Positions 45,904-64,000 are shown, counted from the first letter of the stretch. The stretch: 64,000 nucleotides of DNA from Dictyostelium firmibasis (GCA_036169595.1 CM069765.1:2411501-2475500), one strand, 5' to 3'. Program-made: numbers and translations. The notes: a model not told the origin generated them from the letters alone.

Positions 45904-46865
45904 TTATTGTTCTTCTTCGTATTGTTGTTCTTCGTATTGTTGTTCTTCACCGTATTGTTGCTCTTCACCGTATTGTTGTTCTTCATATTGTTGTTGTTGT
46001 TCTTCCTCGTATTGTTGTTCTTCTTGTGGTTGTTCGTATTGTTGTTCTTCGTAGTGTTGTTGTTGCTCTTCTTGATGTTCACCAGATGGTTGTTGAGTAC
46101 CATCAGCACCAAAAACGGTGTAGGTTGGTTTACCACCAATACCTTTTTGGGCATTACCTAAACCTTCAGCAACTTTCTTTGGTGCATTGAGGGCATTAGC
46201 AGTGGCCATTGAATCAAGACCAACATTTGGAACACCACCTGAACCTTTTTGGGCATTACCTAAACCTTCAGCAACTTTCTTTGGTGCATTGAGGGCATTC
46301 TTTAAGGCAACTGAATCAGTAACAGCGGTAGCTGAAACTTTTGGTGTGTGGACTGGACAGTAAAGTTTACCTTCGAATGATTTGAAGGTTTTAACGTTAA
46401 GAGTAGCATTGCAAGTTGAGCCTTTAGTTTTTTGAAAAAAAAAAAAAAAAAAATAGAAAATTTGTAAAAATAAAAAATTTGATTAGATTTGAATTTAAAA
46501 ATAAAAAAATTATGTTTCACATGTTTTTTTTTTTTTTTTTTTTTTTCTCGATTATGTTAAATTGATTCTTTTTATGATTGATTGGTTGGTAGATGGGTGA
46601 ATGTGTCTTTTTTTTTTTTTTTCAGTTATTTGTTTTTTTTTTTATTATTTTTTTTTTTTTCATTATTTGTTTTCATTATTTGATTTTTTTTTTTTTTTTT
46701 TTTTCAATATTTGTTTTCATTATTTGGATTTTTTTTTTTTTTTTTTTTCATATTTTAATTCTTACATTTGAAACAACCCTTGTGATATGAACTGTTGTTA
46801 GCAACAACTGACTCTAATGGATAGGCGGTTTTAGCGCAAGAACCACATTTAACTGAAGCGGACAT
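45904..46865 (-). CDS. limE: LIM domain protein E, F-actin associated
   Basis: Two exons, 46865-46766 and 46421-45904, join inside a Cys codon (T/GC) for 205 residues. One LIM domain has ligands C7, C10, H28, C31, C34, C37, C55 and H58, all intact. It is followed by two copies of ALNAPKKVAEGLGNAQKG (about residues 74-91 and 110-127). The C-terminal 55 residues are a Glu/Gln/Tyr-rich stretch (EEQQYEEQQYGEE type), the region known as the coil of LimE. LimE binds the actin cortex at the leading edge; its coil-deleted form is the widely used F-actin probe. The exact identity is recognised from these features. It is divergent from the uL22m gene. Confidence 0.92.
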
Positions 46866-47799
46866 TTTATTTGATAGTTATAAGTTTTTATAGTAATAAA
46901 AAAAAAAAAAAGAATTTATTGAATGAATTATTTTTTAATTTTTTTTTGAATTTATGATTTTTTTTAAAAAAAAAAAAAAAAATCAAAAAAAAAAAAAAAC
47001 CCAAATTATTGCAATATTATTGCAAAAAAAAAAAAAATGGTTTTTTTTGGGTTTGAAATCTTGCTTCATATTAATTTTTTTTTTTTACATTTTTTTTTTT
47101 TTTTATTTTTTTTTTTTTTTTTTATTTTTTTTTATTTTTTTTTTTTTTATTATTTTGAAATATCTAAATGTTTTATTATAATATTTAACCACATCGGAAC
47201 TTTATTTTTTTTTATTTTTTTATATTACTATTTTTTTAATTAAAATTTTTTTATATTAAATTTTATACCAAATTAAAAACACAAGGAAATTTTCAAAAAA
47301 AAAAAATTGAAAAAAAAACTAAGTTCCTTTTTTTTATGCGAATGAAATTTTTAATAATAAATGATGGTTAAATTTTGGTTATGTTTTTGTTTTTGGTTTG
47401 TTTTTTATAATCTTATTGTTTTGTTTTTTTCTTTTTTTTTCCTTCTTTTGTTTATTTAATTTCATTCTTTTTTTTTTCTTTTTTTATTTTGTTTTTTTTT
47501 TACTTTTTTAATTTTTTTACTTTTTATATATATTTATATTTTAATAATGAAATTGTTGAAATAATAAGAGTTATAATTAAAATATTTGAAAAATTTAACT
47601 AAACTTGGTTATTGTATTTGAATTATTTGCAAAGGATTTTTTTTTTATTTTTTTTTTTTATCATTTTTTGAAAACGAAAAATTTGAATTTTTTTTCATTT
47701 TTATTTTTTTTATTTTTTATTTTTTATTTTTTTTGAAAAAATTATTTCCATTGTGTTTGATCAATCATAAATACTTTCACAAATTATAGATAGAAACAC
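46866..47799. other. Divergent intergenic region between limE and the uL22m gene
   Basis: AT-rich with long T runs. No reading frame above background; must hold both promoters. Confidence 0.65.
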
Positions 47800-48531
47800 A
47801 TGATGAATCATTTAATTAAGGGTATTTCAAATGTATCATTAAAATGTGTTTCACAAAATACAGTTAAATCATCAACATCATTATTTTATATACCAAGCAT
47901 AACATGTTTGACAGGAAAATGTTACAGCAATAAATCAACAACCATTTTAAATAGTACAGTCAACAAGAATAATTATAATAATAATAGTAGACAACAATCA
48001 ACTAGCACAAATATTTTCTCACAAGCATTAAAAGAAACTAAAGTACAAGAAAAAGAACAAAAAGAAGAAACTCAACAAGATGTTGTATTTGATGATAAAA
48101 ACAAAACAGTTAGAGTTTCAATTAAAGGTGCAGGTTATAGTCAATGGAAATTGATGGCATTATTCAAAGCACTTAAAGGTTTAAATCATAGAGAAGCTAT
48201 CGCTCAATTATCATTCACTGAAAAACAACCATCAAAAAAAGTTAGAGGTCTTATTAAACATGCAGCACACGTTGCAGAGTCTGTCAAAGGAATGGACCCA
48301 GAACGTTTGATCGTTAATCAAATTTGGTTAGGTCGTTCAGTTTACAAAAATAGTATTATGTGGAAAGGTAGAGGTCAAGCTTCTGTCATTCGTAGACCAT
48401 TCTGTCATATCTTTGTAGAGATTAAAGAAACAACATTTAAAGAAGGTGAAAAGAAAGTTGGTAAATTTGGTAAAACTCATAAAACTTTCGCTAAATATGA
48501 TGGTAGCTTTGATCACAATAAAAAATATTAA
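47800..48531 (+). CDS. mrpl22: Mitochondrial ribosomal protein uL22
   Basis: A single-exon 243-residue frame. The N-terminal 95 residues are a presequence-like and Asn/Gln/Lys-rich extension. The uL22 domain, about residues 100-215, shows NHREAIAQLSFTEKQPSKKV, then RGLIKHAAHVAESVKGMDPE and IWLGRSVYKNSIMWKGRGQA, ending with CHIFVEIKE. uL22 lines the peptide exit tunnel of the large mitoribosomal subunit. The start is the first of two adjacent ATGs (47800). It is convergent with the membrane-protein gene to its right, 146 bases away. Confidence 0.92.
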   Translation: MMNHLIKGISNVSLKCVSQNTVKSSTSLFYIPSITCLTGKCYSNKSTTILNSTVNKNNYNNNSRQQSTSTNIFSQALKETKVQEKEQKEETQQDVVFDDKNKTVRVSIKGAGYSQWKLMALFKALKGLNHREAIAQLSFTEKQPSKKVRGLIKHAAHVAESVKGMDPERLIVNQIWLGRSVYKNSIMWKGRGQASVIRRPFCHIFVEIKETTFKEGEKKVGKFGKTHKTFAKYDGSFDHNKKY

Positions 48532-48677
48532 AAATAAAATACAAACAAAAATTATATATACATAAAATATTTTAAAAAATAATAAAAAAAAAAAAAAAAT
48601 AAAAAAAAAGACCAAAAAAAAATAAAAAAAAAAAAAATATAAAATTATATTATAATGAATTAAATTTACAAGTAAAT

Positions 48678-50282
48678 TTATTTAGTTATTATTAAATTTT
48701 TTGAATATAAAAAATATTTATGAATAGATATATTATAAATAATTATTATTGTAATTGTAATGAGTCTAACTACTATAGATGGTGATATAAAATATTTATA
48801 GTATTTACTTGAAATGATTTTTTCATGAAAATTATGTACAAAAAGTTTCCAAATGATTAATAATACCAAATTTACCATGATATGAACTAAATAGGAATTT
48901 AAATTATTGTAATCAATTTTATAGGTATAAAAAGAGATTGCCAATAATGGTATAATCACAATAAAAGAACTTGAATTTAATGTAAGACAAATCACCAAAA
49001 CTCCAATATAAGCTATTGTCATTAAAATTAAAAACCAATTGACTTGGAGTCCAATTGGCATACATTCAATTAAATTTGAAAATGGGGTATTATTTAAAAT
49101 GGTTTTAAAAAATTTAAAATATAAATTTTTACTCTTATCACCACTATTAAAACAAACTACAGATGGTATTATTGATTTTAAATGATAAAATAGTAATTTC
49201 ATTAGTTCTGGTAATATGTTTAATACTACAATGGTTTTAATTGATAATAAAAAGAATTTTGATTCCCTAATCTCTTCAATTGATTCTTGATAAATTTTTT
49301 TCTTTCTTTCCTCTTCTTGTTTCCTTTTTTCATTTTCTCTTAATTCTTTTTCATTCTCCTTTTTTATTCTTTTCGCTTCCTCTATTGCATCCGTTTTTAA
49401 TTTATCCCATTTTTTATATTCATGCATAAACATTTTCGTTTGAATTTCAATTGATGCTCTTTTTAAATCTTTATTCATTCTCCTATTTTCATATTCATTA
49501 TAAAAATTTTCTTCGCTATTATCATCATTATTATTATTATTATTATTATTATCATTATTACTGCTACTATTATTATCAGTATTAATTTCACTATTTTCTA
49601 ATAATTTTATATTTTCAATGTTATCTTTAAAATAATAATTTAAAGTTTCTTGTTTTTTATTTAGTTCTTCTATCTCTTTTTTATATTCTAATAGAATTGG
49701 TTTTGTATTATTATCATCTTTATAGGAATTTGTAAATTCTAGTAATAATCGATTTAATAGGAAAGGATTATCAATTGATTTCATTTTATTAATTTCTATT
49801 AATGGTTTATTTAAAATGATTTTTTCAATTGATTTATCTACCGTTTCAATTTGTTTATTTATTTTATCAATAGTCTTATTATTATTTCTAATAAATAATT
49901 TAACCACCAAACTAATTATGGTGATTGTAATGAAACTGATAGTAATTATAATATTTGATAGTTGTTGATGATTGAACTTTTCATTTTCACTTAGTTTTAG
50001 TTTTTGTTCTTCTATCTTTTTATTTAATAGTTCTTCTTTTTCTTCTAAATGTTTATATCTATGTGGATAGTTTTTATATATTGATGATTTTTTAATTTGT
50101 TCAAAATTTATTGTTTCTGTAAAAATCTCATTTTTAATATTATTAATAATATCATCATTATTGTTGTAAACCTTTAATATTGAACCTAATATTGAATTTT
50201 CATTATTTTTTGATAGATATATAAAATATATAGATATTGAGATTATAGTTATTATATAAATGAGTTGAATTTGGCGTGGCAT
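48678..50282 (-). CDS. Multi-pass membrane protein, unknown
   Basis: A single-exon 534-residue protein. It has an N-terminal hydrophobic helix (IYIITIISISIYFIYL), a lumenal segment, another helix near residues 112-130, a long charged and coiled-coil region (about 135-330) with an Asn/Asp tract, then several C-terminal helices (about 345-525). FFLLSIKTIVVLNILPELM, FLILMTIAYIGVLVICL and the run from IMVNLVLLIIW to ITITIIIIYNIS show these. I do not recognise the family. The architecture resembles an ER or plasma-membrane scaffold. It is divergent from the PIG-Q gene across about 270 bases. Confidence 0.8.
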   Translation of the reverse strand: MPRQIQLIYIITIISISIYFIYLSKNNENSILGSILKVYNNNDDIINNIKNEIFTETINFEQIKKSSIYKNYPHRYKHLEEKEELLNKKIEEQKLKLSENEKFNHQQLSNIIITISFITITIISLVVKLFIRNNNKTIDKINKQIETVDKSIEKIILNKPLIEINKMKSIDNPFLLNRLLLEFTNSYKDDNNTKPILLEYKKEIEELNKKQETLNYYFKDNIENIKLLENSEINTDNNSSSNNDNNNNNNNNDDNSEENFYNEYENRRMNKDLKRASIEIQTKMFMHEYKKWDKLKTDAIEEAKRIKKENEKELRENEKRKQEEERKKKIYQESIEEIRESKFFLLSIKTIVVLNILPELMKLLFYHLKSIIPSVVCFNSGDKSKNLYFKFFKTILNNTPFSNLIECMPIGLQVNWFLILMTIAYIGVLVICLTLNSSSFIVIIPLLAISFYTYKIDYNNLNSYLVHIMVNLVLLIIWKLFVHNFHEKIISSKYYKYFISPSIVVRLITITIIIIYNISIHKYFLYSKNLIITK

Positions 50283-50549
50283 TGTTTGAATGTCTTTTTA
50301 AAATTTTTTTTTTTTTTTTCTTTTTTTTTTTGAATTAAATTTTTTGAAAGATTTGAAATTAATTTTTTATTTTTTTTATTTATTTTTTTTTTGAAAGCAA
50401 TTTTTTTTTTTTTTTTGTTCGAAATTTGAAACTAACCAATGGAGATTAATAATAATAAATAACAAAACTAACAAAGATAAATAGATAGATAAATAAACAA
50501 TAAATAACAAAACCAACAAAGATAGATCAATTAATAAATAAATAAATAA

Positions 50550-53483
50550 ATGACATCGGCTCACCCAACCACACCACCGTCGACATTTTCGACGTTAACA
50601 CAAATACCATCTTCATCAGCAACATCTACAACATCTTCAATATCTTCTACATCATCAATAGCAGCAGTAGGATCATCATCAACAGTGGTGTCGATGGCAA
50701 ATATAAATAATCCAATCTCTGTAAATTACATATCACCAATACAACAAAATAAACCGTACACTAAAATATTTTGGCCAAATAGATGCACTGACCAAAAATC
50801 TGGTTATTTAATTGGTTTAAATACACGTAGTTTCGTTGTGTGTGTAGTTGATATTGTAACTGATGTACCAGTATGTAAAAAATCATCATTGCATAATCAT
50901 ACTCGTAGTCATAATATTAATATCATTTTTATTATAAAAAAAACCTTAGTTAAGTGAATTAGAGAGTATATTAAATAAAATGAAATTTGATAGAAGAATG
51001 TTAGGTTGTCCATTAGGATATACACCTAGAATTTTAGGAGAATGGATAGGAAAAGATAAGAATATTGAGGTGCTATTACCACCAAAGAATTTACAAGAAT
51101 TAGATATTTGGATATCGATGGAGCGTACAGAATCAGGCGACCCTTACTTACGTAAAATCTATTGTAATGAATATAAAATTCAAACTTCCTCTCAATTGGT
51201 TATGTATGATGATACCCCACCATATTATTATACATCAATACCAATTAAATTTGAATCAATGTTATCTTTAGTTTCAAAAGGTAATAAATCTTCATCATCT
51301 TTAAATTCTTCAAAGATTACCAAAACAAATAATTCTGTATTTGCACCATCATCCTCATCTTCATCATCACCAAATAATCCACCATCGCCAAATTCATCAA
51401 AAAAACAAATTGGTTCAGAGTTAGAATCTATATTTAAACAAATCAATTGTTCCTATGATATTAAAACCATTCTTCAAGAGACAATTCAAAAGCATTTTCA
51501 AACTAAATTGTTAAGACAACAAAGATTAGAAGAGTTAGAGAGACTTGAGCAGGAGCAAAAACAACAACAGCAACCAAGAGATAATCAAACAAAAGATTCT
51601 GATACAGATACTGAACCACAATCATTCTTTTCAAAAACTTTATTCACTCTTAGATTTAGAAAAAATAGTAAAAAATTAGATAAGGATAATTTTGATAATA
51701 ATAGTGCTACTAACAAAACAAAAACTTCACCACCATTAACAAAAACAACAATCACAACCAATACCAATATATCACCAAGTAAAAGCGGGATAACCACAAA
51801 TAGTAGCAATGGTAGAAATCAACAAAAGAAAACTATTAAAGATATTTTTTATAAACCAATTTATTTTTTCATTTGGTTCATTCAAGTTTTTTCAAGGTTA
51901 TTGGAGAGAATTTTATATATATCAACACCATTTATATATAGCGGTTGTAGATTAAAAGATATCACCACATTGGGAACACATTTAGATAATAGAATATTTC
52001 AAGTTAAACAATTATCAAAGCAATGGGATTCCTTAAAAAAGAAAACTTATTGGATAAATAATAATGACGATAGATCTTCTTATATTGAGTATGTAAAAAA
52101 AAAAAAAATAATAATTGAGTTTTTTTATTATTTTTTTTATGTACAGATTTACTAATATCATTTTTATTATTTTTAGATTTCATAATAGTGCATGGTTAAT
52201 ATTTAATGATATATTATTAGGTATTGGTGCAGGAATATTATTAAACATTTTTAGTGGTCATGTACTTGATTTAATTGGTAAACTAAACTTTTTCTTAAAT
52301 AATGATATGTTAAAATCTTTGATATTATGGTTAATGGGTTGGCCTGGTGGTTTCAAATTAAATGAAAATTTAGATAAATTTTTTGGTAGATTAATTTTAT
52401 ATTATATCGATAAATGGAATTGTAAGCTTTTTTTTTCTGTATTTCTATGCTATTTTATAAAAAAAATATTAATTTTATTATTTTTCATTTTTAGTAATTA
52501 CTACAACCATATCGCCACATGGTGAATTATTTTTACAAATTGTTTGCTTAAGTGGTATAATGGGATTATCATTTTTAATTAGTGTTGTAATTGATTTATT
52601 TTATATATTCACATTACATATATCAGTATTTTATAATGTTTCCGCTAGATTCTATTTACTTCAAATGTTATTATTGAAATCACTATGGAATTTATTTAGG
52701 GGTGTTAAGTTTAATCCATTGAGAAAGAGAACGGATCATTGTGATTTCGACGTTTATCAACTACTATTGGGCACACTATTATTTACTTTAATCTTTTTCT
52801 TATTCCCAACTACTGCAATCTATTATTTCTTCTTTGCTGTATTTAAATCTGGTGTTAGTATAGTAATGGCTATCTTTGCATTGTTATTACACTTTTTAAA
52901 TACTTTCCCATTATTTAATTTGGTGATTTTCTTTATCGATAGTAGATACCTTCCAGGTGGTGTTGTCTTTGATTTCAAGAAAAAAGATATGGTCATAATT
53001 CAAAATAATTCAAATATACCATCTGAGCACCAACATGATCAAATATTAAATGATCAATCACAATTAAATAATCATCATCAACAACAAAATCCCGACCACG
53101 ATGACCAAAATCAACATTTACATAATATAAATTCACCAATGATATCAACATGTAATTCTAGTAACAATAACAATAATAGTTTATCATCACCACCAGCCAT
53201 ACAACACGTTAGAAATTTAAGTGGAACGTTAATATCAAGTACAAATCTTGTAAACTCTTCAACAAATTTACATAAAAGAAATCTTAGTCAATCCTCAGCA
53301 TCACCAATACCAAGAGTTTCAACTCAATTGGAAATCACCTATTTCTCAATTAAAATTAAACCTACAAATTTATCAACTTTCTTTTTGCCAACTATTCAAC
53401 TAATTCAAAATACAGTTTCAACTTATCATCCTTTGAAATTGTCGAAATGTTTCTTTATGGGAAAACCTTTAAATAAGATTTAG
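50550..53483 (+). CDS. pigQ: PIG-Q/GPI1, subunit of the GPI-GlcNAc transferase
   Basis: Four exons, 50550-50870, 50950-52088, 52177-52421 and 52495-53483, in frame for 897 residues. The GPI1 core, about residues 400-740, has FHNSAWLIFNDILLGIGAG, then LMGWPGGFKLNENLDKFFGR and NLFRGVKFNPLRKRTDHCDF, followed by DVYQLLLGTLLFTL, all matching PIG-Q/GPI1. Several transmembrane helices lie in this part. The product works at the ER as an accessory subunit of the complex that adds GlcNAc to phosphatidylinositol, the first step of GPI-anchor synthesis. Low-complexity inserts (Ser/Asn/Gln/Thr) fill about residues 215-390 and the C-terminal tail, making it longer than human PIG-Q. The start at 50550 gives a Thr/Ser-rich N-terminus that is only moderately certain. 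Confidence 0.9.
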
Positions 53484-53602
53484 CTTCATAAAAATATTAA
53501 TTTTTTAAAAATAAATAATATAAATTATTTATACGATAAAAAAAAACTATATATTAATTCATGCGTAAATTATTTTTCTTTTTCTTTTTTTTATTATTTT
53601 TT

Positions 53603-55453
53603 TTAAATTTCTTCAACCAAATCATAATAATAAATTGATTTATTTTGTTGAATTGAATATAATAATTTATTATTTGATTCTTTTGAAAATTGGTTGGCAG
53701 AGATTTGAATACTAATGAGTGATTGATTGTTTTGAATAGCTTGTATTAAAGGTGGGATAACTGTATCGTCGAGTTTGTTTGTTGAGATATTTAATTTCAA
53801 TATTTGACTATTTGAAATAGCAGAGCATAATGAAGTGGAAACATCAGGTTCAATAGAATTATTTGAGATATCTAAAGTTTGTAAATTACTTTGTGGTAAT
53901 GCATTTAAGATTGAAGATGCACCTTGAGATAAAAGTTGGTTATTTGTGAGAATGAGTTCAGAGAGATTTGATTTGGTTAAATGTTGAGAGATAACACTAC
54001 CACCATCGGAGCCTAAAAGATTGTTTGTTAAATCCAATGTTTGTAACGATTTATTGGTGGATGACAAAGATTTGAATAAATCTTCAACACCATCAATTGT
54101 TAATTGATTATGGACCAATGAGAGAGAGGTAATTGTTGAATTAGTTTCAAGAGTTTTTGCGAGCTCAGAAACTGTATCTTTTGAGAAAGAATTATTGTTT
54201 AAAATTAAAGTTGAAATTGATTTATTGTCAACTAAAGATTTTACCAACTCAACACCACCTTCATTAGTAATTTTACAATTTGTTAAATCCAAAGTTTGAA
54301 TGGTGTTATTAATACGTAATGAATCAGCCAAAGCTTTGTGACCTAATAAACCAGATGCAACTCTACTGAGATCCAATGAAAGAATGGATTTATTTTGTTT
54401 GAATGATTCTGAGAGACAAACTAAACCTTCATCACCGAAATTATTGAAACTAAGATCCAATTGAACGATGGTATTATTAGTTTTAAATGATTCTGATAAA
54501 GCTTTAATTGCTTTTACACCCAATTTATTCCAATTTAATCTAACTACTTTGATGACTTTATTATTCTTTAAGACATCAGCCATTGCCAAACCACCTTCAT
54601 CACCAAGTTCATTCTTACCAAATTCTAGTTTTGTTAAAACTTTTGATGATTTTAACATTTTAGCCAAAGCAATACCACCTTTTGAACCGATTTCATTATC
54701 GTTTAAAGCCAATTCAATGAAACCAATGTTTGAACGTAATATATCAGCCAATGGTAATGAACATTCATCACGTAATTGATTTGAATTAAGTATTAAATAT
54801 TTGATTGATTTATTGATTTTTAAAGCTTCAACCACTGGACCAGCACCACGAAGACCCAATTGATTACTTGAGAGATCTAAATGAACCAATGTATTATTCA
54901 CTTTTAATGCATCAGCAATTGCATTACCACCATTGGCACCTAATAAATTTAAACCTAAATCTAAATGAGTGATAGATTGATTCTTTTTCAATGCGTTTGC
55001 AATTGATGTACCACCTTTTTGCATTAATCTATTATTGTAAAGATTTAAATAGGTTAAGGTTTTATTGGTTTTCAAAGCATCGGCTAATCTATCTATCACA
55101 TAGTTTGTTGCTGAATTATTTCTAAGATCGATGGTTGTCAATGATTTGATTTTGTCAATGTATTCACTTACTTTACCAACTCTCATAACCAATTTATTAA
55201 ATTTATATGGTTCAGATGTAGCGCTTGGAAATTGTGATAAAATACCATCTTCGCTATATTCAATTAATGGTTCAGCTGGTTGACTAGTTGCAATAGTCAT
55301 TTCATTCCATGCAATTGGCAAAATTTGTGTGGTCCATAATTTACAAACTAATGTATAATTTACAAACCAATAACTTGAGCTATTGATTTTATTAACAAAT
55401 CCAAATAACTTAATTAATACTGGTGTTGGTAATTCATTAACATTTGTTATCAT
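53603..55453 (-). CDS. F-box-like protein with ribonuclease-inhibitor-type leucine-rich repeats
   Basis: A single-exon 616-residue protein. Residues 1-60 look F-box-like (LPTPVLIKLFGFV, then YTLVCKLWTTQILPIAWNEM). Residues about 105-600 are roughly eighteen repeats of 27-29 residues of the type NKSIxxLDLSxNxLGxxGxxxLAxxL. This is the RI/NLRC-type LRR that forms a horseshoe. No NACHT or kinase domain is present. The likely role is substrate recognition in an SCF ubiquitin ligase or a general scaffold; the F-box is suggested by pattern only. The repeats are evenly conserved, so the protein looks complete. Confidence 0.85.
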   Translation of the reverse strand: MITNVNELPTPVLIKLFGFVNKINSSSYWFVNYTLVCKLWTTQILPIAWNEMTIATSQPAEPLIEYSEDGILSQFPSATSEPYKFNKLVMRVGKVSEYIDKIKSLTTIDLRNNSATNYVIDRLADALKTNKTLTYLNLYNNRLMQKGGTSIANALKKNQSITHLDLGLNLLGANGGNAIADALKVNNTLVHLDLSSNQLGLRGAGPVVEALKINKSIKYLILNSNQLRDECSLPLADILRSNIGFIELALNDNEIGSKGGIALAKMLKSSKVLTKLEFGKNELGDEGGLAMADVLKNNKVIKVVRLNWNKLGVKAIKALSESFKTNNTIVQLDLSFNNFGDEGLVCLSESFKQNKSILSLDLSRVASGLLGHKALADSLRINNTIQTLDLTNCKITNEGGVELVKSLVDNKSISTLILNNNSFSKDTVSELAKTLETNSTITSLSLVHNQLTIDGVEDLFKSLSSTNKSLQTLDLTNNLLGSDGGSVISQHLTKSNLSELILTNNQLLSQGASSILNALPQSNLQTLDISNNSIEPDVSTSLCSAISNSQILKLNISTNKLDDTVIPPLIQAIQNNQSLISIQISANQFSKESNNKLLYSIQQNKSIYYYDLVEEI

Positions 55454-55859
55454 TTTTTCTTTTTTTTTCTCTTTTCTTTTCTTTTCTTTTCTTTGCCCTG
55501 TATATTATATAATAATTGAAAAAATAAATAGTTTTTTTTAATTTTTTTTTTAAAAAAAAAAAAAGTAGATTTTTTTTTAAAAAAAAAAAAGTGAAATGGC
55601 TTTTATTTTCAAATAATTAGTTTGTAGAATAATAAAAATAATTTTTGTGATCTGAAATTTATATTATTTTTTTTTATTTTTTTATTTTTTTGTTTTTATG
55701 ATATTTTGTGGATCATTTTTTTTTTGATAATTATAAGATTCAAGGAATCTTTTTTAATTTTTTTAAAATTTATTTGTTTAAACAATCTTGTAATACCAAA
55801 GTATAGAAAAAAAAAAAAAAATAAACGTAGAAATAAATAATTTATTCACGCCAAATAGA

Positions 55860-55894
<35 letters not shown>

Positions 55895-56027
55895 TTATTT
55901 TAGTGTTTTTCGCTTTTTTAACTAAAATAAAATAAAATAAAAATAAAATAAAGATTATCTTTTTTTTTTTTTTTTTTTTTTTTGAAAATAAAAATATATA
56001 TTTTTTTATTTTTTATTTTTATTATTA
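55454..56027. other. Intergenic region upstream of the LRR gene
   Basis: AT-rich, with A and T runs and a TTTTC-type repeat near 55461-55493. It holds the LRR-gene promoter and the 3' end of the TBC gene. No gene seen. Confidence 0.65.
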
Positions 56028-59729
<3,702 letters not shown>

Positions 59730-59738
59730 AATTGATTT

Positions 59739-59777
<39 letters not shown>

Positions 59778-61159
59778 TTTTTGTTTTGTTTTGTTTTGTT
59801 TTTGTTTTTGTTTATTAATTTTTATTATTATATATATTTTATGTTTTATTTATTTATTAATAGTAGGGATTTTTTAATTATTATTATTATTATTATTATT
59901 ATTGAGAGAGCTATGGATGAATTTAAAAAAATAATAATAATAATAATAATAAAATGAAATTTAAATTATAGTAATGTGTAGTCTTTAAAAAGAAAGCAGT
60001 GTTACAATAATAATGATAACCAATTTTATATAAAAAATATAATTATATGTTTTTTTTTTTTAAAAAATATATTTTTTATAAAAAAAAAAAAAAAGAAAAA
60101 AAAAGAGAAAAAAAAAAAATAAATAAAAAAACACACAACAAAATATTATTTGTAAAATTTATATGTTTTATTTGGCATATATGCTATTGTAGTTATTTAT
60201 TATATAGTGGAAGTAGTAGTAACATTTGAATTTGTGTGTTGGTGTGTGTGTGTTGTGAGTGGGTTTAAAAAAAAAAAAAAAGAAAAAAAAAATTTAATAA
60301 TTTGTTTTTTTGCATTTGATAATAATAATTATCATTAAATTATTTTATGTGAGTGGTAATTGGTGGTAATTGGTGTTTAAAAAAATGGACCCCAATACTT
60401 CAATGTGTATCTTGGAAAAAAATTAAATAAAAAAAAATAAAATAAAATAAAAATGATATTTTTTATTTATTTTTTATTTATTTTTTAATAATTTTATTAT
60501 TTATATGTAATAACAATAACAATACATTATTATTGTTATTATTATTATTATTATTGTTGTTACTTTTTTTTTTTGTTTTATAAGCATGGTATGAACAATA
60601 AAAAAAAAAAAAAAAAAATAAAAATTTTTTTTAAAACACCCACGCTCAATATCATCGCATTGAATGACCTAACTAGTTTGATAACAATAATAACAAAATT
60701 TTAATCTATACATTTTAATAAAAACAACAGTAGCTTTATAAAATTGAGCACATCCTCATTATTATCACAACACTAAAATCGATTTGTTTTTTTTTTTTAT
60801 TTTTTTGTATTTTTTTGTATAAATAATCATCTTTGATTATTTTAATTACATACAGATTGATTGAAAAGATTAACTCCAAGATTAATTAATTATAAACTAT
60901 AGTTTCTTTTTTTTAATGTGTTTATTTTAAAATAAAAGAGAAAAAAAAAAAAAAAAAAAATAAAAAATAAATTTTTTAAATTAAAAAAATAAAAATTAAA
61001 AAAAAAAAAAAAAAAAATAAATAAATAAAAAAAAATTAAAAAAAATTTCGCTTGACAATTGTTTTCAATCATGGTTCCACAAAAACGAGATTTTTACTTG
61101 AAAAAAAACAAAGAAAATTTCAAATAAAATGTTTGAATTATTAATTTAATTCTTATTTA
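59730..61159. other. Intergenic region upstream of the TBC gene
   Basis: AT-rich spacer with a GT-rich patch at 60231-60263 (GTGTGTTGGTGTGTG, then GTGAGTGGG), the antisense of a CA-rich GBF-like element. No gene recognised. It contains the TBC-gene promoter and the 3' end of the right-hand gene. Confidence 0.6.

Positions 61160-64000
<2,841 letters not shown>

Noticed and set aside
45900-46161. Alternative frames over the Glu/Gln-rich end of limE
   Set aside because: Lys/Asn-rich and Phe/Leu-rich frames are shadows of the repeated GAA/CAA codons in the true limE frame.
48337-48615. Minus-strand 92-residue frame over the end of the uL22m gene
   Set aside because: Antisense shadow of the uL22 coding sequence and its T-rich tail.

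Overview
The window is nuclear DNA of a dictyostelid amoeba, almost certainly Dictyostelium discoideum. It is extremely A+T rich, with homopolymeric A and T runs between genes, short GT-AG introns, long AAT/TTA triplet tracts and asparagine-rich proteins. Several genes are familiar D. discoideum genes: calmodulin (calA), the PKA regulatory subunit (pkaR), limE, AP-3 delta (ap3d1) and the CREB-like bZIP factor bzpF. From memory these lie on chromosome 3; this was not checked here.

I resolve 27 protein-coding genes. From left to right: a TMEM184-family membrane protein (36-1740, -); NUF2 (3089-4450, +); calmodulin (4970-5822, +); a small secreted protein (6106-6979, +); eIF3g (7319-8780, +); a mitochondrial-type unknown (9008-10432, -); a secreted follistatin-like Cys-rich protein (10845-11608, -); a membrane-anchored subtilisin-like protease (12086-14467, -); a multi-RRM protein (15677-17806, -); AP-3 delta (18289-21788, +); PKA-R (22663-23801, +); the tri-snRNP 27K protein (24224-25092, -); a degenerate-ankyrin family protein (25447-27147, +); a candidate PMF1/Nnf1 kinetochore protein (27519-28417, +); UTP6 (28554-31067, -); a cAMP-receptor-like GPCR (31277-32833, -); bzpF (36592-38412, +); an mS35-like mitoribosomal protein with a very long N-terminus (38632-42476, -); an unknown (42946-44059, -); a TM/coiled-coil/TM protein (44922-45728, +); limE (45904-46865, -); mitochondrial uL22 (47800-48531, +); an unknown membrane protein (48678-50282, -); PIG-Q/GPI1 (50550-53483, +); an F-box-like/LRR protein (53603-55453, -); a TBC Rab-GAP (56028-59729, -); and a large protein cut by the right edge (61160-64000, -). 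Exon boundaries were set by hand from splice signals and phase and close in frame for every spliced gene, apart from the partial one.

Most genes look like ordinary housekeeping genes in a compact genome, with divergent pairs sharing promoters and convergent pairs ending 100-250 bases apart. Themes recur. Two kinetochore proteins (NUF2 and a probable PMF1/Nnf1) each carry an E2F-type element just upstream, and so does the unknown gene at 44922. A cAMP-receptor-like GPCR and a CREB-like bZIP gene are divergently arranged around a 3.8 kb intergenic region, with PKA-R nearby. Four genes carry long AAT/ATT tracts inside introns, some right against a splice site.

I see no transposon, retroelement, virus-like element, CRISPR array, rRNA or tRNA gene. 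One short G+C-enriched islet (27151-27226) may be a scrap of a dispersed repeat. The most noteworthy leads are the shared E2F-like sites, the unusual mS35 extension, the TBC domain split by a low-complexity insert, and the triplet-laden introns.
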